Source: Mucilaginibacter sp. UBA5151
Lineage (GTDB): Bacteria; Bacteroidota; Bacteroidia; Sphingobacteriales; Sphingobacteriaceae
Direction of reading: 5' to 3'
DNA: 55,871 bases
Assembly: GCA_002413785.1 (NCBI GenBank)
Contig: DHXR01000051.1
Span: 1-55,871, forward strand
Shown here: positions 33,962 to 42,517 of the stretch, piece by piece
How positions within the stretch are numbered: position 1 is the first letter of the stretch
Layout of the letters: every line of letters starts with the position of its first letter
Made by a program: the position numbers and the translations under genes
The notes under the pieces: model-generated
What the model saw: the letters and a program-made list of their open reading frames with translations, nothing else
Database searches by the model: none
Told to the model about the DNA's origin: nothing

Positions 33962-34660
33962 ATGAGCCACTATCAACACATAAAGCAGGAAGCATTTGAA
34001 GCAAATATGCAACTGCCAAAACTGGGCCTGGTGCTGTTTACCTTTGGCAACGTGAGCGCAGCCGACAGAAACCTGGGCGTTTTTGCCATTAAACCAAGCG
34101 GCGTTCCCTATCAGGAACTTTCGCCCGAAAAAATGGTGATTGTTGATTTTGACGGAAATGTAATTGAGGGTAGTTTAAGGCCGTCATCAGATACCAAAAC
34201 CCATGCCGTACTTTATAAAAACTGGGACAAAATAAACGGGATTGTGCATACCCATTCCACTTATGCAACCGCCTGGGCGCAATCGCAAAGGGATATTCCT
34301 ATTTATGGCACCACACATGCAGATCATCTTACTGCTGATGTTCCCTGCGCCGCCCCGATGAGCGATGAAATGATACAGGGCGATTACGAACATGAAACCG
34401 GCCACCAGATTATCAATTGCCTTAACGAAAGAGGTTTAAACTATACTGATATTGAAATGATACTGGTGGGAAACCACGCCCCGTTTACCTGGGGAAAAAC
34501 AGCTGACAAAGCGGTATATAACAGCGCCGTTTTAGAATCTGTAGCCCAAATGGCGCTTTTAACAGAGCAAATTAACCCCGATGTACAACGGTTAAAATCA
34601 TCATTGATAAAAAAGCATTTTGAACGTAAACACGGCCCGTCATCATACTACGGGCAATAA
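33962..34660 (+). CDS. araD: L-ribulose-5-phosphate 4-epimerase
   Basis: A 232-residue class II aldolase-fold enzyme that inverts C4 of L-ribulose-5-P to give D-xylulose-5-P. The zinc ligands are visible as HTHSTYATAWAQ (about residues 95-106, two His) and the later GNHAPFTWGKT segment (His about 171). The N-terminal phosphate site is FGNVSAADRN and SGVPYQELS. Length and sequence fit AraD better than fuculose-phosphate aldolase, and it lies between araB and araA. Gaps of about 20 bp on both sides indicate one transcript. Confidence 0.95.
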   Translation: MSHYQHIKQEAFEANMQLPKLGLVLFTFGNVSAADRNLGVFAIKPSGVPYQELSPEKMVIVDFDGNVIEGSLRPSSDTKTHAVLYKNWDKINGIVHTHSTYATAWAQSQRDIPIYGTTHADHLTADVPCAAPMSDEMIQGDYEHETGHQIINCLNERGLNYTDIEMILVGNHAPFTWGKTADKAVYNSAVLESVAQMALLTEQINPDVQRLKSSLIKKHFERKHGPSSYYGQ

Positions 34661-34681
34661 TTAACAACAAACCTGCAACAA

Positions 34682-36046
34682 ATGAAATTTGGATACCTGC
34701 TGATATTTGCCTGCGCATTTTGTGTAAACGTTTACGCACAAAAAACTGTAGCAACACCTGCCCCGCCTATGGGCTGGAACAGCTATAATTGTTTCGGGTC
34801 AGCTGTGCACGAGGATGAGGTAAAGGCCAATGCCGCTTATCTGGCTAAATATTTAAAGCCACATGGCTGGGAATATGTTGTTGTGGATTTTTTATGGTCG
34901 TATGATAATCCGCCGGGCAGCAATATTGGCAATCCTTTCCAAAAAAACTTACAGGATGGTTCGTTCGTCCCCTGGTTAACCATGGATAAATGGGGGCGGC
35001 TGTTGCCCCAGCCCGATAAATTCCCGTCGGCATTTGGCGGGCACGGGTTTAAACCGCTATCGGCTTATGTTCATCAACTTGGGTTAAAATTCGGAATACA
35101 TGTAATGCGGGGTATTCCGCGCCAGTCCGTTTGGGCTAAAACCCCGGTATTGGGCGCCGACGGGATTACCGCAGATATGATTGCGGATACGTCGTCAAAG
35201 TGCGATTGGATGAATCACATGTACGGATTAAATATGGACAAACCCGGCGCACAAGCTTATCTGAATTCACTGCTAAAGCTGTACGCATCATGGGGCGTTG
35301 ATTTTATTAAGGTTGATGATATTGCAAGGCCCTATCACAAAAAGGAAATTGAAGGTTACCGCAAAGCCATTGAACAATGCGGCAGGCCGGTGATTTTAAG
35401 TATTTCGCCGGGCGAAACTCCGGTAAGCGAATCGGAGCATGTAAAGCAAAACGCCAATATGTGGCGCATGGCCGATGATTTTTGGGATAACTGGAAGGAA
35501 ATACTGCACATGTTTGATTATGCCAAACGCTGGGAAGGAACCGGCGGCAACGGCCATTGGCCTGACTGCGATATGCTGCAAATTGGCAAGCTGTCAAAAC
35601 GCGGCCCGGTGGGCAACGAACGTTACAGCAGGTTTACCGATGATGAATTATATACTCATATAACTTTCTGGTGTATTTACCGCTCACCTTTAATGATTGG
35701 CGGAAACCTGCCCGAAAACAGGGCAATAGAACAAAAACTATTTACCAACGATGAAGTACTTGCGGTAAACCAGCATGGCGCTGATCCTCGCCAGTTATAT
35801 AAAAATGAGGATAGCATGGTTTGGTATTCGCGCATACCCGGCAGCAGGGATATTTATGTTGGTCTGTTTAATATCGGTGAAAATAACCGGGATGTAAGTA
35901 TTGATTTTGCCGCATTAGGCTTAAAGGGCAAAATACTGGTAAGGGACCTTTGGCAGAAACAAAATATCGGTGCATACCAAAACACTTTTAAACAAACAAT
36001 TAATAAACACGGGGCAGCATTACTACGGCTTACTCCGGCAAACTGA
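34682..36046 (+). CDS. GH27 family glycosidase, alpha-galactosidase/beta-L-arabinopyranosidase type
   Basis: A 454-residue exported enzyme with signal peptide (GYLLIFACAFCVNVYAQ), a GH27 barrel beginning TPPMGWNSYN-like (PAPPMGWNSYNCFGS) and a C-terminal beta domain. The nucleophile is Asp212 (FIKVDDIARP) and the acid/base probably Asp266 (WRMADDFWDNW). In alpha-galactosidases a DD pair precedes CW; here it is VVDFLW, with Asp69 kept and the second Asp replaced by Phe70. A change at this sugar-binding spot is also the hallmark of the GH27 beta-L-arabinopyranosidases, which use the same stereochemistry without C6. Placement inside the ara operon supports arabinopyranoside release. Alpha-galactosidase activity cannot be excluded. 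Confidence 0.85.
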   Translation: MKFGYLLIFACAFCVNVYAQKTVATPAPPMGWNSYNCFGSAVHEDEVKANAAYLAKYLKPHGWEYVVVDFLWSYDNPPGSNIGNPFQKNLQDGSFVPWLTMDKWGRLLPQPDKFPSAFGGHGFKPLSAYVHQLGLKFGIHVMRGIPRQSVWAKTPVLGADGITADMIADTSSKCDWMNHMYGLNMDKPGAQAYLNSLLKLYASWGVDFIKVDDIARPYHKKEIEGYRKAIEQCGRPVILSISPGETPVSESEHVKQNANMWRMADDFWDNWKEILHMFDYAKRWEGTGGNGHWPDCDMLQIGKLSKRGPVGNERYSRFTDDELYTHITFWCIYRSPLMIGGNLPENRAIEQKLFTNDEVLAVNQHGADPRQLYKNEDSMVWYSRIPGSRDIYVGLFNIGENNRDVSIDFAALGLKGKILVRDLWQKQNIGAYQNTFKQTINKHGAALLRLTPAN

Positions 36047-36070
36047 ATTATAACCTATATATATAAACTT

Positions 36071-37561
36071 ATGATCGATCTGAAGAAATTTGAAGTTTGG
36101 TTTATCACCGGAAGTCAGCACTTGTATGGCGAGGAAACACTTAAACAGGTAGCAGCACATTCGCAACAAATAGCTAAGGGGCTTGATGGCTCCGGGCAAA
36201 TTGCAGTAAGTGTTGGATATAAGCCTGTTGTAAAAACTACAGAAGAAATTTACAACACCATGCAGGAAGCAAACGCCGCCGAAAATTGCATAGGCGTTAT
36301 TACCTGGATGCATACTTTCTCGCCTGCCAAAATGTGGATCAGGGGTTTAAATATCCTGCAAAAGCCTTTACTTCATCTGCACACACAATTTAACAGGGAT
36401 ATTCCATGGAGCTCCATTGACATGGACTTCATGAATTTAAACCAAAGCGCCCACGGCGACCGCGAGTTCGGCTTTATTGTTTCGCGCATGCGCAAAAACC
36501 GTAAGGTGGTTGTAGGCCACTGGCAAGACAATGAAGTGTTGGCCCAAATTGACGCCTGGACCAGGGCCGCAGCAGGCTGGCACGACTGGCAGGGTGCAAA
36601 ATTTGCCCGTTTTGGCGACAATATGCGTTTTGTAGCCGTTACCGAAGGCGATAAGGTAGAAGCTGAACTGAAATTTGGCTTTGCTGTTAACACTTATGGT
36701 GTTGGCGACCTGGTTGCCGTAATAAATGCGGTAACCGAACAGGAAATTGACGCCCTGATTAATGAATATGAAGCCACTTACACCATGGATGCCGCACTGC
36801 TTAAAGGCGGGGAAAAGCATTCATCGGTTTACGAGGCCGCAAGAATTGAGATTGGCCTGCGTACCTTTTTAGAAAAAGGCGGCTTTAAAGGCTTTACCGA
36901 TACTTTTGAAGACCTGCACGGCATGGTACAACTACCGGGCATAGCGGCACAGCGCTTAATGGAAGCAGGCTTCGGTTTTGCCGGTGAAGGCGACTGGAAG
37001 ACTGCCGCGCTGGTACGCGCATTTAAAGTGATGGGTAGCGGCCTTAAAGGCGGCAATGCTTTTATGGAAGATTATACCTATCATTTTGATCCTGAAAACA
37101 ACCTTGTTTTAGGTTCGCACATGCTTGAAATTGATAGTTCTTTAGCCAATGGCAAACCGGCGCTCGAAGTTCATCCGCTGGGTATCGGCGGCAAAGCTGA
37201 TCCTGCCCGCCTTGTGTTTAATGTAGCCGGCGGACAGGCACTGAACGCTTCGATAATTGATATGGGTAACCGTTTCAGGCTGCTGATAAACGAAGTAGAA
37301 GCAGTTGAGCCGCAGAATGATCTGCCAAACCTCCCGGTAGCACGCGTACTTTGGAAGCCATACCCGGACATGAAGACAGGATGTGCTGCATGGATTTATG
37401 CCGGTGGCGCACACCATACCGCTTACAGTCAAAATCTTACTGCTGAACATTTGCAGGATTTCGCAGATATTGCCGGGCTTGAGTTTTTACGCATCGGCAA
37501 AGAGACCCGGCTCGACCAGTTCCGCAATGAACTGCGCTGGAATGAAGTAGCCTATAAATAA
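36071..37561 (+). CDS. araA: L-arabinose isomerase
   Basis: A 496-residue enzyme converting L-arabinose to L-ribulose, the length of Escherichia coli AraA. It begins EVWFITGSQHLYGEETLKQV, the family signature. Metal and catalytic residues lie in the expected segments: Glu in MEAGFGFAGEGDWKTAAL, Glu in LGSHMLEIDSS-type strands, the His in PALEVHPLGIGGK and the His pair in YAGGAHHTAYS. It is cytoplasmic and manganese-dependent. It sits after the GH27 gene (24 bp gap) and before the transporter (88 bp gap). Assignment is firm. Confidence 0.97.
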   Translation: MIDLKKFEVWFITGSQHLYGEETLKQVAAHSQQIAKGLDGSGQIAVSVGYKPVVKTTEEIYNTMQEANAAENCIGVITWMHTFSPAKMWIRGLNILQKPLLHLHTQFNRDIPWSSIDMDFMNLNQSAHGDREFGFIVSRMRKNRKVVVGHWQDNEVLAQIDAWTRAAAGWHDWQGAKFARFGDNMRFVAVTEGDKVEAELKFGFAVNTYGVGDLVAVINAVTEQEIDALINEYEATYTMDAALLKGGEKHSSVYEAARIEIGLRTFLEKGGFKGFTDTFEDLHGMVQLPGIAAQRLMEAGFGFAGEGDWKTAALVRAFKVMGSGLKGGNAFMEDYTYHFDPENNLVLGSHMLEIDSSLANGKPALEVHPLGIGGKADPARLVFNVAGGQALNASIIDMGNRFRLLINEVEAVEPQNDLPNLPVARVLWKPYPDMKTGCAAWIYAGGAHHTAYSQNLTAEHLQDFADIAGLEFLRIGKETRLDQFRNELRWNEVAYK

Positions 37562-37649
37562 GCAAATACACAGATCTGGCAACCCGGATGGGAATTAGGG
37601 CTGCCCGGTCTGTTTTAAAATAAAAACCAATTACTAATTAAACCCCTTT

Positions 37650-39356
37650 ATGAACAAATTTTCAACCATTGATTATGTCATCTTTGTGATCTACTTTATA
37701 GTAGTATCAAGCTATGGCTTATGGGTGTACCGCCGCAAAAAGAAACAAGGCGTATCCGGCAGTCATGACTTCTTCCTTGCCGAAGGGTCACTCACCTGGT
37801 GGGCTATAGGCGCATCGCTTATTGCTTCAAATATCTCGGCAGAACAATTTATCGGCGCAAGCGGACAAGGATTTACCGTAGGTATTGCGGTAGCCGCTTA
37901 CGAATGGATAGCGGCCATTGCCCTTATTATTGTAGCAGTTTGGTTTATCCCGGTATATCTTAAAAATAAGATTTATACCATGCCGCAGTTCCTCGAAACA
38001 CGGTACAACCCTGCTGTTAGTTTAATAATGGCTATTTTCTGGCTGTTCCTGTACATAGTCGTTAATTTAACCTCTATTCTTTTCATGGGGGCTTTGGCCA
38101 TAAACAGTTTGTTAGGCGGTGACCCTATCATGTTTCACTGGGTAATCATCGCGCTTGCCGTGTTTGCACTGATTATTGCCCTTGGCGGTATGAAAGTAAT
38201 AGGCTTTACCGATGTTATACAGGTACTGGTATTAGTGATTGGCGGTTTGGCTACCACCTATATTGCATTAACATTGGTTAGCGAACGCTTGGGCCTGGGT
38301 AAAGATGCACTTGCCGGTTTTACTGCGATGCTGAAGGATTCGCCCGAACACTTTAAGATGATATTAGCCAAACCGGGGCCTCATGCCTCACAGTCGGATA
38401 TTAATAAATACCTGCTGCTGCCCGGTATAGCCATGTATTTTGCAGGGCAATGGATAGTAAACCTTAATTATTGGGGATGTAACCAGTATATAACCCAAAG
38501 AGCCTTGGGCGCCGACCTTAAAACAGCCCGTACAGGTATATTATTTGCCGGATTAATGAAACTGGCCATGCCTGTTATTGTAATTCTTCCGGGTATTGCT
38601 GCTTACGTATTGTATAAAAATGGCGGTTTGCACCAGGAAATGAATGCCAGTGGCCACCTGAATCCTGACAATGCGTATTCAGCGGTTCTGGGCTTTTTGC
38701 CAAAAGGCCTGAAAGGCCTTTCAATAGCTGCGCTAACCGCCGCCATCGTAGCCTCGCTGGCCGGTAAAGCCAATAGCATCTCCACCATATTTACTATGGA
38801 TATTTATAAAAAATACATTAAAAAGGATGCTGATGAAAAGGGCATGGTAATAACCGGTAAAGTAATTATTGGTGCGGCAATGCTGATTTCTATTTTGCTT
38901 ACCTGGAAAGACCTTTTACACATTGGCGGCACAGGTGGCTTTACTTATATACAAAAATATACCGGTTATTTCAGCCCGGGTGTTTTTGCAATGTTTATTT
39001 TAGGTATGTTTTGGAAAAGGACTACCGGCGCTTCTGCAATTGTTGGTGTACTGTCGGGTTTTGCCTTATCTGTTTTGTTTAACAATTTCGCTCCGGCATT
39101 ATTCGGGCACGAAACTATTTTATATACAGCTTATCCCGATGACGCCGGCGTATATCAGATACCGTTCCTTATCTGTATGGGATGGTCATTCGCTTTCACT
39201 ATGCTCATCATGATAGGGATCAGTTTGGGCGGGCCTAAAATCAACCCCAAATCATTTGCAATTGACAGGGCTATGTTTAAAGTTGCGCCCTCAACCCTTG
39301 CTTTAATAGTAACAACGCTTTTACTGCTTGCCGCACTGTACGTTAAGTTTTGGTAA
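37650..39356 (+). CDS. Sodium/sugar symporter, SSS family
   Basis: A 568-residue inner-membrane solute:sodium symporter with 14-15 hydrophobic helices. Early motifs include SYGLWVYRRKK, then SLTWWAIGASLIASNISAEQFIGASGQGF, which holds the sodium-site residues of helix 1-2 of the vSGLT fold. A conserved stretch WIVNLNYWGCNQYITQRALG and AALTAAIVASLAGKANSISTIFTMD also match the sugar branch. It probably imports L-arabinose (or another sugar) with Na+, given its place between araA and the transaldolase. It is part of the araBDA operon. Substrate is inferred from context. Confidence 0.93.
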   Translation: MNKFSTIDYVIFVIYFIVVSSYGLWVYRRKKKQGVSGSHDFFLAEGSLTWWAIGASLIASNISAEQFIGASGQGFTVGIAVAAYEWIAAIALIIVAVWFIPVYLKNKIYTMPQFLETRYNPAVSLIMAIFWLFLYIVVNLTSILFMGALAINSLLGGDPIMFHWVIIALAVFALIIALGGMKVIGFTDVIQVLVLVIGGLATTYIALTLVSERLGLGKDALAGFTAMLKDSPEHFKMILAKPGPHASQSDINKYLLLPGIAMYFAGQWIVNLNYWGCNQYITQRALGADLKTARTGILFAGLMKLAMPVIVILPGIAAYVLYKNGGLHQEMNASGHLNPDNAYSAVLGFLPKGLKGLSIAALTAAIVASLAGKANSISTIFTMDIYKKYIKKDADEKGMVITGKVIIGAAMLISILLTWKDLLHIGGTGGFTYIQKYTGYFSPGVFAMFILGMFWKRTTGASAIVGVLSGFALSVLFNNFAPALFGHETILYTAYPDDAGVYQIPFLICMGWSFAFTMLIMIGISLGGPKINPKSFAIDRAMFKVAPSTLALIVTTLLLLAALYVKFW

Positions 39357-39373
39357 CAAATTAAAATTAAGAA

Positions 39374-40033
39374 ATGAAGTTTTTTATTGACACAGCCAAT
39401 CTGGCACAAATTAAGGAAGCCCACGAACTGGGTGTTTTAGATGGTGTTACCACAAATCCTTCCCTGATGGCGAAGGAAGGTATTACCGGACATGAAAATA
39501 TAATAAGCCACTATAAGGCTATTTGCGGGATTACCGACGGCGATGTTAGCGCCGAAGTGATTGCCACAACATTTGATGAAATGGTTGCCGAAGGTGAGGC
39601 ATTGGCAAAACTGCATGAACGTATTGTAGTGAAGCTACCGATGATAAAAGATGGTGTAAGGGCCATTAAATACTTTACTGATAAAGGTATAAAAACAAAC
39701 TGTACGCTGGTATTTTCAGCCGGACAGGCTTTGCTGGCTGCCAAAGCCGGGGCAACCTACGTTTCACCTTTTATTGGCCGCCTGGATGATATATCAACCG
39801 ATGGTTTGCAGCTGATAGAAGATATCCGCCTTATCTATGATAATTACGGTTACAAAACCCAGGTGCTTGCGGCATCTGTAAGGCACCCTATGCACATTGT
39901 AAATTGTGCTAAGCTGGGGGCCGATGTAATTACCGCCCCTCTGGGCGCTATTACGGCATTATTAAAACATCCGCTTACTGATAACGGGCTGGCCCAATTC
40001 CTCGCAGATCATGCTAAAGCGGCCTCAAAATAA
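39374..40033 (+). CDS. Transaldolase, fructose-6-phosphate aldolase (TalC/FSA) subfamily
   Basis: A 219-residue short transaldolase. The Schiff-base Lys87 lies in ERIVVKLPMIKDG, with the amino-terminal FFIDTANLAQIKEA, GVTTNPSL and C-terminal APLGAITALLKHPL segments of the TalC/FSA family. It transfers dihydroxyacetone units between sugar phosphates in the non-oxidative pentose phosphate pathway, drawing xylulose-5-P carbon towards hexose phosphates. It follows the symporter by 17 bp. A stub of a transketolase gene begins two bases after its stop codon, so an ancestral transaldolase-transketolase pair is likely. Confidence 0.94.
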   Translation: MKFFIDTANLAQIKEAHELGVLDGVTTNPSLMAKEGITGHENIISHYKAICGITDGDVSAEVIATTFDEMVAEGEALAKLHERIVVKLPMIKDGVRAIKYFTDKGIKTNCTLVFSAGQALLAAKAGATYVSPFIGRLDDISTDGLQLIEDIRLIYDNYGYKTQVLAASVRHPMHIVNCAKLGADVITAPLGAITALLKHPLTDNGLAQFLADHAKAASK

Positions 40034-40035
40034 AT

Positions 40036-40203
40036 TCCATAGCTGTAAATGACTCTTTTGGCGAAAGCGGAACACCCGATGAGTTAATGAAAAAATATGG
40101 CCTCGACAGCGATCATATCGTTGCCGAGGCATTAAAAGCGATAAACCGAAAAAGATCGGCTTTGAAGCATGCGGATGTTAGGCCGGTTGCAAATGAAGTC
40201 TGA
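40036..40203 (+). pseudogene. C-terminal stub of a transketolase
   Basis: In the plus frame starting at 40036 the DNA encodes SIAVNDSFGESGTPDELMKK followed by YGLDSDHIVAEALKAINRK and a stop at 40201-40203. That is the C-terminal end of a transketolase (VxVNDSFGESGTPxELMxKYGL). All of the TPP-binding and catalytic parts are missing. It follows the transaldolase stop by two bases, so a deletion has fused the operon end to the last ~55 codons. The cell must use another transketolase for xylulose-5-P. Confidence 0.8.
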
Positions 40204-40248
40204 TTTTGTTTATCCATAAAAAGGCTCTCCTCGTAACTTCAGAACTCC

Positions 40249-40471
40249 TTACTTCTCGCAGTTAGAAAGTGCGGAAATTTTAAAGTTCAGCTTCAAATCA
40301 GTGCCTGGAAAAATCGTTTCTGTTTGATTGAGTATTACTGCAAGTTTTGCTGCTGGCTGATTGAATCCCGGCACAGACAGGCTGTGTAATACAACAGTTA
40401 ATATTTTGTTTTCATAGTCGGGTATCAGGGCTGCATTGTTTTGAATAATTTGTTTTACCAGCGCATTAGAA
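40249..40471 (-). pseudogene. Remnant of a protein gene, possibly transposase-related
   Basis: A minus-strand frame open for about 70 codons without a start reads LVKQIIQNNAALIPDYENKI, then TVVLHSLSVPGFNQPAAKLA and ILNQTETIFPGTDLKLNFKI before a stop at 40249. The well-composed translation suggests the C-terminus of a real protein. It reminds me of the tails of certain Bacteroidota transposase-like proteins, but I cannot confirm the family. It lies between the transketolase stub and the next sugar locus. Confidence 0.4.
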
Positions 40472-40490
40472 TACTATTTATTAATTTTTT

Positions 40491-40515
40491 TTAATAAGCG
40501 CTTGTTTGTTATTAA
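40491..40515 (+). promoter_or_regulatory. Candidate ROK-regulator operator upstream of the Gfo/Idh gene
   Basis: A 25-bp site with inverted ends ttaataa / ttattaa and the internal word cttgtttgttattaa (40501-40515). It matches 21 of 25 positions of the site at 46571-46595 in the intergenic region of the ROK gene, including an unbroken 15-bp block. It lies 143 bp before the Gfo/Idh start. Confidence 0.5.
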
Positions 40516-40658
40516 TTTTATTTATTACTTAGTGCTGTTGTAATAACGCATTAAAGTACGATGATTCGGTTTAAAAATTAACGTGTTGTGCGATTAGAAT
40601 AAAATAAATGAAAAAAAATAGTATTGTAAATCAGTTATAACCAATAAATAAGATTAAT

Positions 40659-41849
40659 ATGAATATAGCCATGTTAGGTTCGGGGTTTATTGCCCGTTTT
40701 TATGCAGATTCTTTAATAGCGCAACGCGGAAAAGATAAATTGATCAGCGTGTATTCAAGAAATATAGATAATGCACGAAAGTTTGCTGATGATTACAAAC
40801 TAACTTTTTTTACGGATGACATGGACGAAGTGATTAGCCGCAAAGATGTGGATGTGGTAATCATTTCGCTGCCCAATAACCTGCACGAAGCAGCTGTGGC
40901 TGCCTGCGCAAAAGCTAAAAAACATGTATTATGCACCAAACCATTGGGTCGTAACGCGGCCGAGGCCAAACGCATGTTAAATTTAGTGGAAGAGGCCGGA
41001 ATTTTAGGGGGCTACCTGGAAGACCTGTGTTATACCCCTAAATTTTTAAAATCAATGAAAACGGTAAAGGATGGCGGTATAGGTAAAGTATTATGGGCTA
41101 AATCGAGGGAGGCACATCCCGGTCCGCATAGCGATTGGTTTTGGGACCATGAACAATCGGGCGGGGGCGCGATGATCGACCTGGGTTGCCATTGTGTTGA
41201 AATTGCCCGCAATTATATTGGAAAGAATATAAAACCGCTCGAAGTAATGTGCTGGGCCGCGACACAGGTACATCCCATAAGCGCCGAGGACAGCGCTATT
41301 GGCCTTATAAAATACGCCAACGGCGCAATAGGACAGTTTGAAGTTAGCTGGACCTTTCGCGGCGGTCTGGATCTGCGCGATGAAGTAATGGGGACCGAAG
41401 GCACCATTTGGATCAATAATTTTTTACGTACCGGCTTTGAAATGTTTAGCACGGGTAAAGGCGGGTATGTCGCCGAAAAAGCCGAAAGTAACAGTGGCTG
41501 GTTATTTCCGGTAGGTGATGAAGTGCATGAGCTGGGTTATACCAACATGTTTACGGATATGTTTAACGCTATCGAAAACAAAACTGAACCCTTAGAAACA
41601 TTTTACGATGGCTATATTGTAAATGCGATATTGGATGCAGCCTATTTATCGGCAAAAACAGGCAGATGGGAGCCAGTTCAGATAGAGGGCTGGAGAGGAA
41701 ATGAAACGGAGGATAATAGTTCAAACTTTGTTTCATACGATGAACATTATTACCTGATCAAAAAAGAGACACTTCCTTCAGGCGAAAAAAAGATTATACT
41801 TAAACACAAAGTTACCGGAGAAGTAGTGGCTAAAAATGCAGGTGAATAA
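40659..41849 (+). CDS. Gfo/Idh/MocA family oxidoreductase
   Basis: A 396-residue NAD(P)-dependent sugar oxidoreductase. The Rossmann glycine motif is AMLGSGFIARFYADSL (Gly7-x-Gly9-xx-Ala12), the family Lys-Pro is CTKPLGRNA (Lys94-Pro95), and the C-terminal Gfo/Idh domain has GGGAMIDLGCHCVEIARNYIG with the usual catalytic His. No signal peptide is present, so it acts in the cytoplasm. Such enzymes oxidise or reduce sugar hydroxyls, inositol or keto-glycosides. It opens the second sugar locus behind a motif shared with the ROK gene region. The last ~60 residues are a charged extension (HYYLIKKETLPSGEKKIILK). Substrate unknown. Confidence 0.9.
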   Translation: MNIAMLGSGFIARFYADSLIAQRGKDKLISVYSRNIDNARKFADDYKLTFFTDDMDEVISRKDVDVVIISLPNNLHEAAVAACAKAKKHVLCTKPLGRNAAEAKRMLNLVEEAGILGGYLEDLCYTPKFLKSMKTVKDGGIGKVLWAKSREAHPGPHSDWFWDHEQSGGGAMIDLGCHCVEIARNYIGKNIKPLEVMCWAATQVHPISAEDSAIGLIKYANGAIGQFEVSWTFRGGLDLRDEVMGTEGTIWINNFLRTGFEMFSTGKGGYVAEKAESNSGWLFPVGDEVHELGYTNMFTDMFNAIENKTEPLETFYDGYIVNAILDAAYLSAKTGRWEPVQIEGWRGNETEDNSSNFVSYDEHYYLIKKETLPSGEKKIILKHKVTGEVVAKNAGE

Positions 41850-41934
41850 CCGTACAAGTTGGAGTGTTCATTTTTTAGAGCGAATGAACCCCGTGAATAT
41901 TCGTGAACAGAATACTATACAAACATCTAATAAC

Positions 41935-42085
41935 GATGTAAGCTATACAAACGCATACAACCACTGGAGCTGGCGGTAGAAAGGAGAAATGACTTTTTCA
42001 GCACAAAATGCAAGGTATGTGAAAATATTATGCACGTATTCAACCAGTATGGGGTTCTTCAATTTATGAATTCGAAATTTATTAA
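41935..42085 (+). pseudogene. Remnant of an F5/8 type C (discoidin/CBM32-like) domain
   Basis: Three short frames joined by frameshifts give TTTGAGGRKE, then TFSAQNARYVKILCT, then RIQPVWGSSIYEFEIY and a stop at 42083-42085. The order SAQxARYVKILxT followed by GxSIYEFExY is the C-terminal strand pair of F5/8 type C domains, which often end carbohydrate-active enzymes. The catalytic part is absent. It hints that a glycoside hydrolase once stood between the Gfo/Idh and epimerase genes. Confidence 0.5.
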
Positions 42086-42138
42086 GTCCGATTTAACCAC
42101 TATAATATAAACCATTGGCCGGAGAAAAAGAAACATAA

Positions 42139-42348
42139 TTCTTTGACAGTGTAAACAAATGGCAAAATGAGGATCTGGGAACCCGGGCTGTACTTATTGG
42201 CTTAGCACTACTTATCGTCTCTTTTCGTAGTGCAGAAGAAAGATATAAAAAAGGTGCTGCCCAATCTGGATATTCTTTGTCCCTTTGGATTTTACCCATG
42301 CTTAAAGAAGATTATACTGGCGAAGAGGCGGCAAATGTGCTTCAATAA
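42139..42348 (+). pseudogene. Unidentified gene remnant
   Basis: An open frame of 69 codons without a start (FDSVNKWQNEDLGTRAVLIG and onward, ending EEAANVLQ) follows a stop codon. The composition looks like real protein but I do not recognise the family. A further short frame up to 42512 (LFLDYKKYPDTLRLAKNNIY) is separated by frameshifts. Together with the F5/8 stub they make the 668-bp gap 41850-42517 a gene graveyard. I see no promoter for the next gene with confidence. Confidence 0.35.
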
Positions 42349-42517
42349 CTTTGTAATGCTTCTTCCACCTATTTATGGATAGTCCGCCACTTCTATTCAT
42401 CCGGGGAGGGGTGAAAATACGGTGAAATTGTTTTTGGATTATAAAAAATATCCGGATACGTTGCGGCTTGCAAAAAATAACATTTATATACCATTAATAG
42501 AAATCAATAACTAATCT

